A DNA stretch of 52,643 nt from a virus. The translations under genes and the position numbers were made by a program. Numbering within the stretch: position 1 is the first letter of the stretch; each line of letters starts with the position of its first letter. A model generated the notes under the pieces. That model was not told the origin of the DNA. It did no database searches and saw only the letters and a list, made by a program, of their open reading frames with translations. The stretch is taken from the IMG/VR virus record IMGVR_UViG_3300025137_000058, positions 1 through 52,643 of that record. One strand, given 5' to 3'. This document shows positions 33,845 through 40,457 of this stretch, piece after piece.

Positions 33845-34460
33845 ATTTATTATGTTAATAAGTTTAATTGTACTAGCAGGTTGTAGCAGTAAAAATTACT
33901 CTATCAAAAGTGAGAGTGGTAAAGTAGTTAACACTGTACCTAGTTGGTTTATGGCAGATATTAAAGAGTCTAAAGCATGTGACTTATCTATGTGGACTAA
34001 GAAAGATAATAGCAAACAATGTATCTATGGTATGGGTACTGCTGTATCACCAAGTTTAGACCTTGCGATAGAGAAAGCAAAGTTAAAAGCAAAAGCAGAT
34101 TTGGCAGACTTAGTTAAAGGTCAAATGAATAAGCAATCAAAAATATTTGCAAAGGAAGTTGGTGCTAGTGTAAAGAATAAGAAAGTAGCAAATGATTTTG
34201 AAACTGTAACAGTCAACGAGATTAAAGCAACTGTAGTAAAAGGTTATGAAATCTTTGAACAAGATGTTACACTGACTGTTAACGGTAACTACAGAGCATG
34301 GGTAGGTCTAAGATTACCTCTTGGTGAGTTTAATAAGTTGTACGAATACAATGCAGAGGAAATATTAAATGCTTACAAAGTACAAGATAAATCTAAAGAA
34401 GCATACTCTAGTCTTATGAAAAAAGACGAAGGTTCAAATGAAAATAGAAATATTCAGTAA
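33837..34460 (+). CDS. LPP20-like lipoprotein
   Basis: 207 aa from ATG 33837, preceded by GTGAGGAAG. Classic lipoprotein signal MNKFIMLISLIVLAGC with lipobox L-A-G-C. The mature part has YGMGTAVSPSLDLAIEKAKL, KAKADLADLVKGQMNKQ, and YRAWVGLRLPLGEFNKLYE, matching the LPP20/periplasmic helical lipoprotein pattern. Anchored in the envelope. With the preceding three genes it makes four consecutive exported products. Confidence 0.7.
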   Translation: MNKFIMLISLIVLAGCSSKNYSIKSESGKVVNTVPSWFMADIKESKACDLSMWTKKDNSKQCIYGMGTAVSPSLDLAIEKAKLKAKADLADLVKGQMNKQSKIFAKEVGASVKNKKVANDFETVTVNEIKATVVKGYEIFEQDVTLTVNGNYRAWVGLRLPLGEFNKLYEYNAEEILNAYKVQDKSKEAYSSLMKKDEGSNENRNIQ

Positions 34461-34710
34461 ACCTAACTGCATCTATTGTGAAAAGTCCAAGACCTTGTTA
34501 AGAGGTCTTGGATTTAAGTACATTGAGAAGAGTATTAATGACTATGAAACAAAACAGCAATTTCTAGAAGCGATTGGTAAGAGAGTTAAAACTGTACCTC
34601 AAATTAAAATAAATAGTAAACTAGTTGGTGGTTATAATCAATTAGTAGAATACTTTGCTGATAAGGGTAAAGTAAATTTTAAAGGAGAGATTATAAATGA
34701 GCAAAGATAA
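34438..34710 (+). CDS. Glutaredoxin
   Basis: 90 aa. Active site KPNCIYCEKSKTLL (C-x-x-C), cis-Pro motif KTVPQIKINSKLVGGYNQL with T-V-P and G-G. A T4 NrdC-type reductant for ribonucleotide reductase (14328-18381) and possibly a partner in Fe-S cluster work. Overlaps the lipoprotein gene by 23 bases. Confidence 0.9.
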   Translation: MKIEIFSKPNCIYCEKSKTLLRGLGFKYIEKSINDYETKQQFLEAIGKRVKTVPQIKINSKLVGGYNQLVEYFADKGKVNFKGEIINEQR

Positions 34711-34867
34711 TATAATACGATTTCCTAAAATTAATTCAAGAGAAGTTAAATTAAAAGATTTAGCAAAAGATATTGAAGTACAGATGATACAAATAAAAGA
34801 ACAAAGGTCATTGATAGATGAAGAAAAAAAATTAATTCTAGAGAGTATACTGAATGACAAAAGATAA
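34697..34867 (+). CDS. Small protein sharing DNIIxFP N-terminus with next gene
   Basis: 56 aa from ATG 34697 (AAAGGAGAG). It begins MSKDNIIRFPKINSREVKL; the rest is a charged helix ending LILESILNDKR. The next protein begins MTKDNVILFPGKP, so the two N-termini match in seven of nine positions or conservatively. Possibly a partial duplication or a shared binding motif. Confidence 0.55.
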   Translation: MSKDNIIRFPKINSREVKLKDLAKDIEVQMIQIKEQRSLIDEEKKLILESILNDKR

Positions 34868-35324
34868 TGTAATACTATTTCCTGGTAAACCTTTTGATAA
34901 GAAAAAAATAATTACAGACAAAAAAGAAGTACAAAAGATATCAAAAGAAATAGAAGAACAACAAACACGAGAGTTTGTGGAAGCATGTGTTGATGATGTT
35001 GCACTACATTTAATTAGATTTTTCTATGATTTAAAAATACAAGTGAACTCTCCACAATTTACAAGAGATTTTGCTATGGTAATTGATACAATCAGAGGTT
35101 TAGTTTATAGAGATTTTGGTACAAAACATCCATCACAAAAATTAGTAGATGAAATAGTATCACTCTTTTCAAGTAAAACCAAAGGACCTAGTGCAAAAAT
35201 AGATTACAAAAGAATTTTAAAGAATGTAAAAGAAAAGAAGAAAGAAGCATTTAGTAAAACATTAAAAAAAGATTTACAAGAAATTGACGAAAATGATGGT
35301 ATAGGATTTGACCCAGATTTTTAG
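34854..35324 (+). CDS. Conserved marine T4-like phage protein, unknown function
   Basis: 156 aa. N-terminal MTKDNVILFPGKP, a coiled segment IITDKKEVQKISKEIEEQQT, then a helical core VALHLIRFFYDLKIQVNSPQ and DTIRGLVYRDFGTKHPSQKL. The core is conserved in marine T4-like phages. No catalytic motif. Followed immediately by a late promoter. Confidence 0.55.
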   Translation: MTKDNVILFPGKPFDKKKIITDKKEVQKISKEIEEQQTREFVEACVDDVALHLIRFFYDLKIQVNSPQFTRDFAMVIDTIRGLVYRDFGTKHPSQKLVDEIVSLFSSKTKGPSAKIDYKRILKNVKEKKKEAFSKTLKKDLQEIDENDGIGFDPDF

Positions 35325-35332
35325 TATAAATA
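35325..35332 (+). promoter_or_regulatory. T4-type late promoter TATAAATA
   Basis: Perfect match one base after the preceding stop codon; 24 bases before ATG 35357, leaving room for the GAAGGAGAAA Shine-Dalgarno. Confidence 0.75.
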
Positions 35333-35356
35333 CCAATATGAATTGAAGGAGAAATT

Positions 35357-35929
35357 ATGGTAGATAACCGATTTAGAGTAGAAAATTTAAACAACCCACC
35401 TGGACAACCAAAGGGTAAAGACAATCCAAACTTAATATCCAGAAAAAGTATGGAATCTTTTGCAAGAACATCAGGTAAAAGTAGTAAAGCAACATATCAC
35501 GAGATATTAAAAAGAATTAACAATGCAAAAGATAAACCAAAGAAGTTGCAAATATTAAGAGATTATGACAGCGAACCATTAAGAATGTTAATGAAGGGTG
35601 CATTTGACACTCGCATTAAATGGGATTTACCACCAGGAACACCTCCATATAAAGCAAATGAGGCGCCTGTTGGTACACAACATACTTGGTTAGCAGATGA
35701 ATCAAGGAAATTATGGCACTTTTTAGTGGGTGGTAATCCTGGTTTATCGAAGACTAGAAAAGAAACAATGTTTATACAAGTTTTAGAAAATTTATCTAAA
35801 GAAGAAGCAACATTATTGATTAATATCAAAGATAATAAATTGAACAAAGCATATAAAGGTCTAACTGCTAATTTAGTAAAAGAAGCATTTGGATGGAATG
35901 ATGAATTTATGAGAAAAGAAAATGTCTAA
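35357..35929 (+). CDS. Conserved T4-like phage protein (DUF6433-like)
   Basis: 190 aa. Core pattern ATYHEILKRINNAKDKPKKL, then DYDSEPLRMLMKGAFDTRIK, the Pro-rich LPPGTPPYKANEAPVG, and RKETMFIQVLENLSKEEATL. I associate this with the DUF6433 family of T4-like phages, whose function is unknown. The late promoter directly upstream suggests a morphogenesis or packaging-linked role. Confidence 0.6.
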   Translation: MVDNRFRVENLNNPPGQPKGKDNPNLISRKSMESFARTSGKSSKATYHEILKRINNAKDKPKKLQILRDYDSEPLRMLMKGAFDTRIKWDLPPGTPPYKANEAPVGTQHTWLADESRKLWHFLVGGNPGLSKTRKETMFIQVLENLSKEEATLLINIKDNKLNKAYKGLTANLVKEAFGWNDEFMRKENV

Positions 35930-36056
35930 ATTAACACGATATAAACTAGAAGTTCCAGGTGGTTCATATGAACACACAAACCTTACAGTACTATATTTAA
36001 CTGTATTTTTACATAGATTTACACACTTGATAAAAGACGGTAAATGGATGGATTGA
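35922..36056 (+). CDS. Small protein (44 aa)
   Basis: ATG 35922 overlaps the previous stop; its own stop overlaps the next ATG (TGATG). MSKLTRYKLEVPGGSYEHTN then LTVLYLTVFLHRFTHLIKDG. The tight stop-start coupling at both ends supports it as a gene. A short hydrophobic helix is present; function unknown. Confidence 0.5.
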   Translation: MSKLTRYKLEVPGGSYEHTNLTVLYLTVFLHRFTHLIKDGKWMD

Positions 36057-36331
36057 TGCGACCAGATAAAGATATAATAAGAGATATCAATGATATCATT
36101 AAAAGACAGATACAACCATCAGTAGAAATGCATGGTGGTGTCGTAACTTTAGAGAAATATGAAGATGGTGTAGCAACTATGTTTATGAGTGGTGCTTGTA
36201 GTGGTTGTGCATCATCTGATTATACTCTCCAACAAGGTATTTTACAGTTATTACAACATTATATACCTGAAATCAAAAACATACAAAAAATAGAAGACCC
36301 TAATTCGACTGTAGACCCATATTTTACTTGA
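36056..36331 (+). CDS. NifU C-terminal domain (Nfu-type) Fe-S scaffold
   Basis: 91 aa from ATG 36056 (an ATG at 36044 is also in frame). RQIQPSVEMHGGVVTLEKYE, then FMSGACSGCASSDYTLQQGI with the cluster-binding C-x-x-C, and ILQLLQHYIPEIKNIQKIED. This is a stand-alone Nfu domain that carries and delivers [4Fe-4S] clusters. With the DUF59 protein at 24440 and a glutaredoxin at 34438, the phage has three cluster-biogenesis-type proteins. The stop overlaps the -35 box of promoter P4. Confidence 0.85.
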   Translation: MRPDKDIIRDINDIIKRQIQPSVEMHGGVVTLEKYEDGVATMFMSGACSGCASSDYTLQQGILQLLQHYIPEIKNIQKIEDPNSTVDPYFT

Positions 36332-36358
36332 CATTTTCGCCAGTTATGCTATTATAAT
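36328..36358 (+). promoter_or_regulatory. Early promoter P4 (TGATTCG family)
   Basis: TTGACA (36328-36333) overlaps the Nfu stop codon. TATAAT (36353-36358, spacer 19; TATTAT at 36350 gives 16). Tail AGTATACTGATTCG then AAAAGGAAAA, as in P1. Confidence 0.7.
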
Positions 36359-36395
36359 AGTATACTGATTCGAAATGATAACAAAAGGAAAAAAT

Positions 36396-36764
36396 ATGAT
36401 AAACAATGATAAAAAATTAGATGTAGCAATAACAAATTTGACGACATATTGTATTCAAGATTATATAAGATGGTCAACAAATAATGGTGTGCAAAAATTA
36501 AGCGATTATTGTAAAAAAGAAGTTGAAAAGGGTCTTGGATTTAAGGTTAAAAAAGGTTCAAAATACATAAAAATTCTTAGAGAACAAGGTTCACAAGAAT
36601 CTGTTTGGGGATTTATAGTTGCTAGTGAAAATGATAAGAAGTTTCAACTTGGTGATATACTTATGGCGGCAGGTTGGAGAGGTCCAGCGAGAAATAAAGC
36701 AAGAGGAAACGTACTTTCCGGTGACTTTAATAGTAGATGGACTGGTCCTAATTATCTTAATTAG
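36396..36764 (+). CDS. Small conserved early protein
   Basis: 122 aa from ATG 36396 (RBS AAAAGGAAAA; the ATG 36375 start lies before the RBS). QDYIRWSTNNGVQKLSDYCK, then VWGFIVASENDKKFQLGDIL and AGWRGPARNKARGNVLSGDF. The C-terminal block is compact and Gly/Arg-rich. Function unknown. Its last seven codons form the left arm of an intrinsic terminator. Confidence 0.6.
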   Translation: MINNDKKLDVAITNLTTYCIQDYIRWSTNNGVQKLSDYCKKEVEKGLGFKVKKGSKYIKILREQGSQESVWGFIVASENDKKFQLGDILMAAGWRGPARNKARGNVLSGDFNSRWTGPNYLN

Positions 36765-36773
36765 GACTTTTTT
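36745..36773 (+). terminator. Intrinsic terminator overlapping coding end
   Basis: GTCCTAATTA (36745-36754), loop TCT, TAATTAGGAC (36758-36767), then T6. The 10-bp stem includes the last codons and the stop codon (36762-36764) of the gene, and the next promoter starts two bases after the T-run. Confidence 0.85.
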
Positions 36774-36774
36774 C

Positions 36775-36803
36775 TTGACAATAGTGAAAAAGTTTAGTAT
36801 AAT
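36775..36803 (+). promoter_or_regulatory. Early promoter P5 (TGATTCG family)
   Basis: TTGACA (36775-36780), 17-base spacer, TATAAT (36798-36803), then TATAGTATGATTCG and GGGAAAAAAT before ATG 36831. The best consensus match of the family. Confidence 0.8.
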
Positions 36804-36830
36804 TATAGTATGATTCGAAAGGGAAAAAAT

Positions 36831-37040
36831 ATGACACAAACAAATATGACATTCAATGAAAACTTAGGTTTTCAATTCGAAAGATTTATCAGTGATGAGA
36901 TAGTTCTTAATGGTATAAAAGGTATTCCAAATATACTTGAGATGATTAAAGACACTATTGATAACGGTGACACTGAAGATGCTAAAATGTGGGTATCAGA
37001 ACTACAGAATGAACTACTTGAAAACAACGTGAGAGGTTAA
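36831..37040 (+). CDS. Small early protein, unknown
   Basis: 69 aa from ATG 36831. MTQTNMTFNENLGFQFERFI, then LEMIKDTIDNGDTEDAKMWV. Acidic and helical. The in-frame ATG 36810 precedes the RBS (AAAGGGAAA) and is rejected. First gene after promoter P5. Confidence 0.6.
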   Translation: MTQTNMTFNENLGFQFERFISDEIVLNGIKGIPNILEMIKDTIDNGDTEDAKMWVSELQNELLENNVRG

Positions 37041-37041
37041 T

Positions 37042-37254
37042 ATGACAAACAGTGAAGTTCTTAAAATGAGAGAAAAACTAGACAACTTGACGGATGCAAT
37101 TGACAATATAGACAATTTTGTGTTTTTGAAAACAAATGAAGATAATGTAAAAGACTCTTGGTCGAGTGTCTGGAATTTTCTAAATAAGTTGAGTAAAAAC
37201 AACTTTACAGACGTTGAGCAGATAAACAAATTTGCAAAAGAGAATGCTGAATGA
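37042..37254 (+). CDS. Small early protein, unknown
   Basis: 70 aa. MTNSEVLKMREKLDNLTDAI then DNIDNFVFLKTNEDNVKDSW; helical and acidic with one Trp-rich turn. RBS GTGAGAGG. Overlaps the next gene by four bases. Confidence 0.55.
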   Translation: MTNSEVLKMREKLDNLTDAIDNIDNFVFLKTNEDNVKDSWSSVWNFLNKLSKNNFTDVEQINKFAKENAE

Positions 37255-37526
37255 ATACAGCATCAAAAATATTATTTGTGTTAGGTATATGTTTATTAAG
37301 TTACCTAACAGTGAAAGACACTAATTCAGGAGAGGTAGACGTTACTCAGATTTTAAAAGTTGAACTTCAACGTCTTGCACATAAACAATCATTAGAAATA
37401 ATTGCTATAATGAAAGAATATTTACCTGCTATATTAGACCAAGTTGCACAAGATTTGCGATATGATGCAGACCAGAAATTTAAGTGCAGTCTTTTAGAAG
37501 ATACTGCAATTAAAGACGACTGTTAA
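37251..37526 (+). CDS. Small exported or membrane-anchored protein
   Basis: 91 aa. N-terminal hydrophobic helix ILFVLGICLLSYLTVKD is a signal or anchor; the remaining helix QILKVELQRLAHKQSLEIIA carries a C-terminal pair of Cys (FKCSLLED, KDDC). Probably faces the periplasm. No family recognised. Confidence 0.55.
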   Translation: MNTASKILFVLGICLLSYLTVKDTNSGEVDVTQILKVELQRLAHKQSLEIIAIMKEYLPAILDQVAQDLRYDADQKFKCSLLEDTAIKDDC

Positions 37527-37557
37527 ATTTTTATTAATATATTATGAAAGGACCATT

Positions 37558-37818
37558 ATGTCAAAAGAAATAGACACATACCTAAAATCACTAATTAAAG
37601 ATATACCAGATAAACTAGACCGTTTCTACAACTCAAATGAGAAATCTATGGTGTATTATGTGGGTAACTTCGCAGAAGATGTACTAAATAACTTTACAGA
37701 GAAACAATCTGATAAACTATTTAAGAAAGTACGAGGTTACCACGATAATTATATTTTTGTACAACGAAAGTTAAAGCAAGAATTAGACGGGTATGAATAC
37801 ATTGTCGCAAAAAAATAA
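37558..37818 (+). CDS. Small protein, unknown
   Basis: 86 aa. EIDTYLKSLIKDIPDKLDRF then NFAEDVLNNFTEKQSDKLFK and YIFVQRKLKQELDGYEYIV. RBS GAAAGGACC. Overlaps the glucosaminidase gene by 26 bases, so the two are probably co-translated. No domain. Confidence 0.55.
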   Translation: MSKEIDTYLKSLIKDIPDKLDRFYNSNEKSMVYYVGNFAEDVLNNFTEKQSDKLFKKVRGYHDNYIFVQRKLKQELDGYEYIVAKK

Positions 37819-38467
37819 AACATCTTGGAAGAATAGATTACTACTGCTATTGCACACTTGCATAGTGGTAGTAGTTGCATATGGTGTAGGTACATTTTTA
37901 CCTAATGAATATGCAGAAAAAAAGATATCTACTAAGATAGAAGATTTTTACACATCATGGGCGTTAAATATAGGATTACACGAACCTAGTTTTGAATATT
38001 CAAATGATGCTACTTTTGTTAGAGCAATGTACAAATGTATTGATTTTGTTAATTTTACAACACCTATAGATAAACGTATACCATATGAAATGATTATTGG
38101 TATGGGAGGTTTAGAAACTGGTTATGGTACAAGTCGGTTTTCAAAAGAAGCAAATAATCTTTTTGGTATCAGAACATACAATGAGAATATACCACACATA
38201 TTAATTGAATCGAAGACAAAATGGTATGGTTGGGGAATTAGAAAGTTTGAAACTAAGTGTCAATCAGTCGAGTATCTAGTGCAGTTACTAAATAGTCATT
38301 ATGCTTACAAAGAGTTTAGAAAAAAAAGACAACAAATGCTTGATAACAAGCAAGACCTGGAAACAGAGGAACTGTTAAGAACTTTAACAGGAGTATTTCA
38401 CACAACACCAGATTACACAGAGAGGGTATTGAAACAAATACCTAGAATAAGGAAACATATGCAATGA
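37793..38467 (+). CDS. Membrane-anchored glucosaminidase (Bax-like)
   Basis: 224 aa. N-terminal TM or signal-anchor RLLLLLHTCIVVVVAYGVGT (about residues 15-34), then a glucosaminidase-type lysozyme domain: PYEMIIGMGGLETGYGTSRF (catalytic Glu) and SKEANNLFGIRTYNENI, ending RVLKQIPRIRKHM. It would cut peptidoglycan in the periplasm, as an endolysin (signal-anchor release type) or an envelope-remodelling enzyme. It is distant from the holin at 12215. Confidence 0.75.
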   Translation: MNTLSQKNKTSWKNRLLLLLHTCIVVVVAYGVGTFLPNEYAEKKISTKIEDFYTSWALNIGLHEPSFEYSNDATFVRAMYKCIDFVNFTTPIDKRIPYEMIIGMGGLETGYGTSRFSKEANNLFGIRTYNENIPHILIESKTKWYGWGIRKFETKCQSVEYLVQLLNSHYAYKEFRKKRQQMLDNKQDLETEELLRTLTGVFHTTPDYTERVLKQIPRIRKHMQ

Positions 38468-39531
38468 TATTTACCTTACTAACATTTTTTTCAGCAATAT
38501 TAATATCCGTAATCGCCGCCGGGTATAGTATTATGGGTTTAGCAACATTATTTTCAGGTGCAGTTGTACCTATTATTGCTATGGGTACTGCATTAGAAAT
38601 AGGTAAACTGGTAAGTGCAAGTTGGTTGTATCAAAACTGGAAGAATAGCAATGTATCTGTACTATTAAAAACGTATTTGTTTAGTGCTATTATAGTATTA
38701 ATTTTTATAACATCTATGGGTATCTTTGGATTTCTATCTAAAGCACATTTAGACCAGGTAAAACCTACATCAGGTAACAAAATACAAATAGAGTTGCTTG
38801 ATAGTAAGATTAATGCTCAACAAAATAGAATTGATAGGTCGCAGAAAACTATTAATCAATTAGATAAAGCATTAGATGTTTACATAGAAAAAGAGTTTGT
38901 TACAAGAGGGTTAAGGGAAAGAAAAAAACAAGAACCAGAAAGAAACATATTAAATGATGATATTACAGACGCATCTACCGTCTTAGGTGAACTAATGTTA
39001 GAGAAAAATACTCTTAAAATAGCACAAGATAAAATAGAAGCAGAAGTAGGTCCATTAAAATATGTTGCAGAACTAATATACGGTGATAGTGCAGAAGATT
39101 ACTTTGATTCGGCAGTTCGAATTGTTATCATTATATTAGTATTTGTTTTTGACCCTTTAGCAGTATTATTGCTTATATCAGCAAATATTTCATTATCAGA
39201 ACATAGACAAAGAAAAAGGTTGACAAAAGTAAATGAAAAGGATATACTGGTACAGAGATTAGAAAAAATATCACATTCAGAAAAAATCAAAGATAAAAAA
39301 TTGAGAGAGTTAAGAAAAAAAGAAAGAGATTATAAACAGTTTGTACATAAGTTAGGTGCAAAAGAATTATCAGATTTAAATGCTGATGAGATAAAAGTTA
39401 AATTAGACCAGATTATGGATTGGAATGAACAAGCAGACAATCAAAAACCACAAGACATATCTGAGCAATTTAAACCTAAAAAATATTTGGAGGTAGATAA
39501 TGACGGACTTAATAGAAAAAAGAATAAGTAG
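38464..39531 (+). CDS. Multi-TM membrane protein with long coiled coil
   Basis: 355 aa. Three N-terminal helices (LLTFFSAILISVIAAGYSIM, ATLFSGAVVPIIAMGTALE, YLFSAIIVLIFITSMGIFGF), a coiled coil from about residue 110 to 195, a fourth TM (VRIVIIILVFVFDPLAVLLL) and a charged C-terminal coiled coil. Known to me as a conserved membrane protein of marine T4-like phages without an assigned role. Overlap with the glucosaminidase suggests an envelope or lysis function; inference only. Confidence 0.6.
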   Translation: MIFTLLTFFSAILISVIAAGYSIMGLATLFSGAVVPIIAMGTALEIGKLVSASWLYQNWKNSNVSVLLKTYLFSAIIVLIFITSMGIFGFLSKAHLDQVKPTSGNKIQIELLDSKINAQQNRIDRSQKTINQLDKALDVYIEKEFVTRGLRERKKQEPERNILNDDITDASTVLGELMLEKNTLKIAQDKIEAEVGPLKYVAELIYGDSAEDYFDSAVRIVIIILVFVFDPLAVLLLISANISLSEHRQRKRLTKVNEKDILVQRLEKISHSEKIKDKKLRELRKKERDYKQFVHKLGAKELSDLNADEIKVKLDQIMDWNEQADNQKPQDISEQFKPKKYLEVDNDGLNRKKNK

Positions 39532-39634
39532 AGCAGAAAAGGCGAAAGCAAGGTGTACTGACACCGATATGATAAACTTTTGGGATAGAGTTATAAAGTA
39601 TTTTGAAAATAAATTAGAGAGGACATATCATTAA
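39500..39634 (+). CDS. Small protein (44 aa)
   Basis: ATG 39500 with GGAGGT eight bases upstream; stop TAA overlaps the next ATG. MTDLIEKRISRAEKAKARCT then INFWDRVIKYFENKLERTYH. Charged helical peptide; real on RBS and coupling, function unknown. Confidence 0.5.
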   Translation: MTDLIEKRISRAEKAKARCTDTDMINFWDRVIKYFENKLERTYH

Positions 39635-40230
39635 TGAATATATTTTACCTAGATAGATGTCCCGTAAAATCAGCAGAGATGTCCTGTGATAAGCACGTTG
39701 TTAAAATGATATTAGAATCAGCACAACTATTATGCACAGTGCATAGAGTATCTGATGGTACAGAGTATTATGATAAGACTGCTAAAGGTAGAAGGATAAA
39801 AAGATGGAAGCACCCAAATAGTAATCTAGAAGCAACATTATATAAAGCAGGTTGGTTAAAACACCCTAGCACACAATGGTTATTTGAAAGTCCATTTAAT
39901 TACGTTTGGTTGTATGAACATATGATGGCGTTAAATGAAGAATACAAAAAAAGATACAATCATACAAAAGACCATATAACAATACAAAAACTAGGAGAAG
40001 TGTTAAAATCATTACCTGTAAATTTTGAGAATGAAGATGCATGGGAAACAGAACCATTACCTGCAATGCCTGAATATTGTAAAATAAAAGGTGATGCAGT
40101 AGCATCTTATAGGAAGTATTACATTATGGAGAAGAGAAGATTTGCAACTTGGAAATCACCTGCTAAAATACCTGACTGGTATTTAAAAGGTATTAATAAT
40201 ATAAAGGAGAAAGAATGTCAAAGTCAATGA
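39634..40230 (+). CDS. Conserved phage protein, unknown function
   Basis: 198 aa. N-terminus MNIFYLDRCPVKSAEMSCDK then HVVKMILESAQLLCTVHR, followed by HPSTQWLFESPFNYVWLYEH and a C-terminal KRRFATWKSPAKIPDWY. This N-terminal pattern is widespread in tailed phages. The clustered Asp, Cys, His and Lys residues hint at catalysis or metal binding, but I know no demonstrated function. Confidence 0.6.
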   Translation: MNIFYLDRCPVKSAEMSCDKHVVKMILESAQLLCTVHRVSDGTEYYDKTAKGRRIKRWKHPNSNLEATLYKAGWLKHPSTQWLFESPFNYVWLYEHMMALNEEYKKRYNHTKDHITIQKLGEVLKSLPVNFENEDAWETEPLPAMPEYCKIKGDAVASYRKYYIMEKRRFATWKSPAKIPDWYLKGINNIKEKECQSQ

Positions 40231-40457
40231 GAAATGATATGCTTGATGCAGTAAGAATGTCTTGTGAAGGACAATTACAAGCACATAAAATAAACGTAGA
40301 AATTTATTTAAATAAATCAATAGGTATTGGTGAACATAGTGATATCATACAAACTGTTATAAAAGAATTAGAGCAAGTGGCGAAGTATGAAGAACTATTG
40401 AATACTTTAGAAAATCATTTTAAAAAAGAAGAAGTTTACATAGATGAAATTAAGTAA
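40215..40457 (+). CDS. Small conserved phage protein, unknown
   Basis: 80 aa. MSKSMRNDMLDAVRMSCEGQ, then KINVEIYLNKSIGIGEHSDI and a helical end. The segment N-x-E-I/V-Y-L-x-x-x-x-G-I-G-E-H is a repeated signature of small phage proteins. RBS AAAGGAG. Function unknown. Confidence 0.55.
   Translation: MSKSMRNDMLDAVRMSCEGQLQAHKINVEIYLNKSIGIGEHSDIIQTVIKELEQVAKYEELLNTLENHFKKEEVYIDEIK

Noticed and set aside
39634-40230. Pyrimidine-dimer glycosylase assignment
   Set aside because: No resemblance to T4 DenV motifs as I know them; left as conserved unknown.
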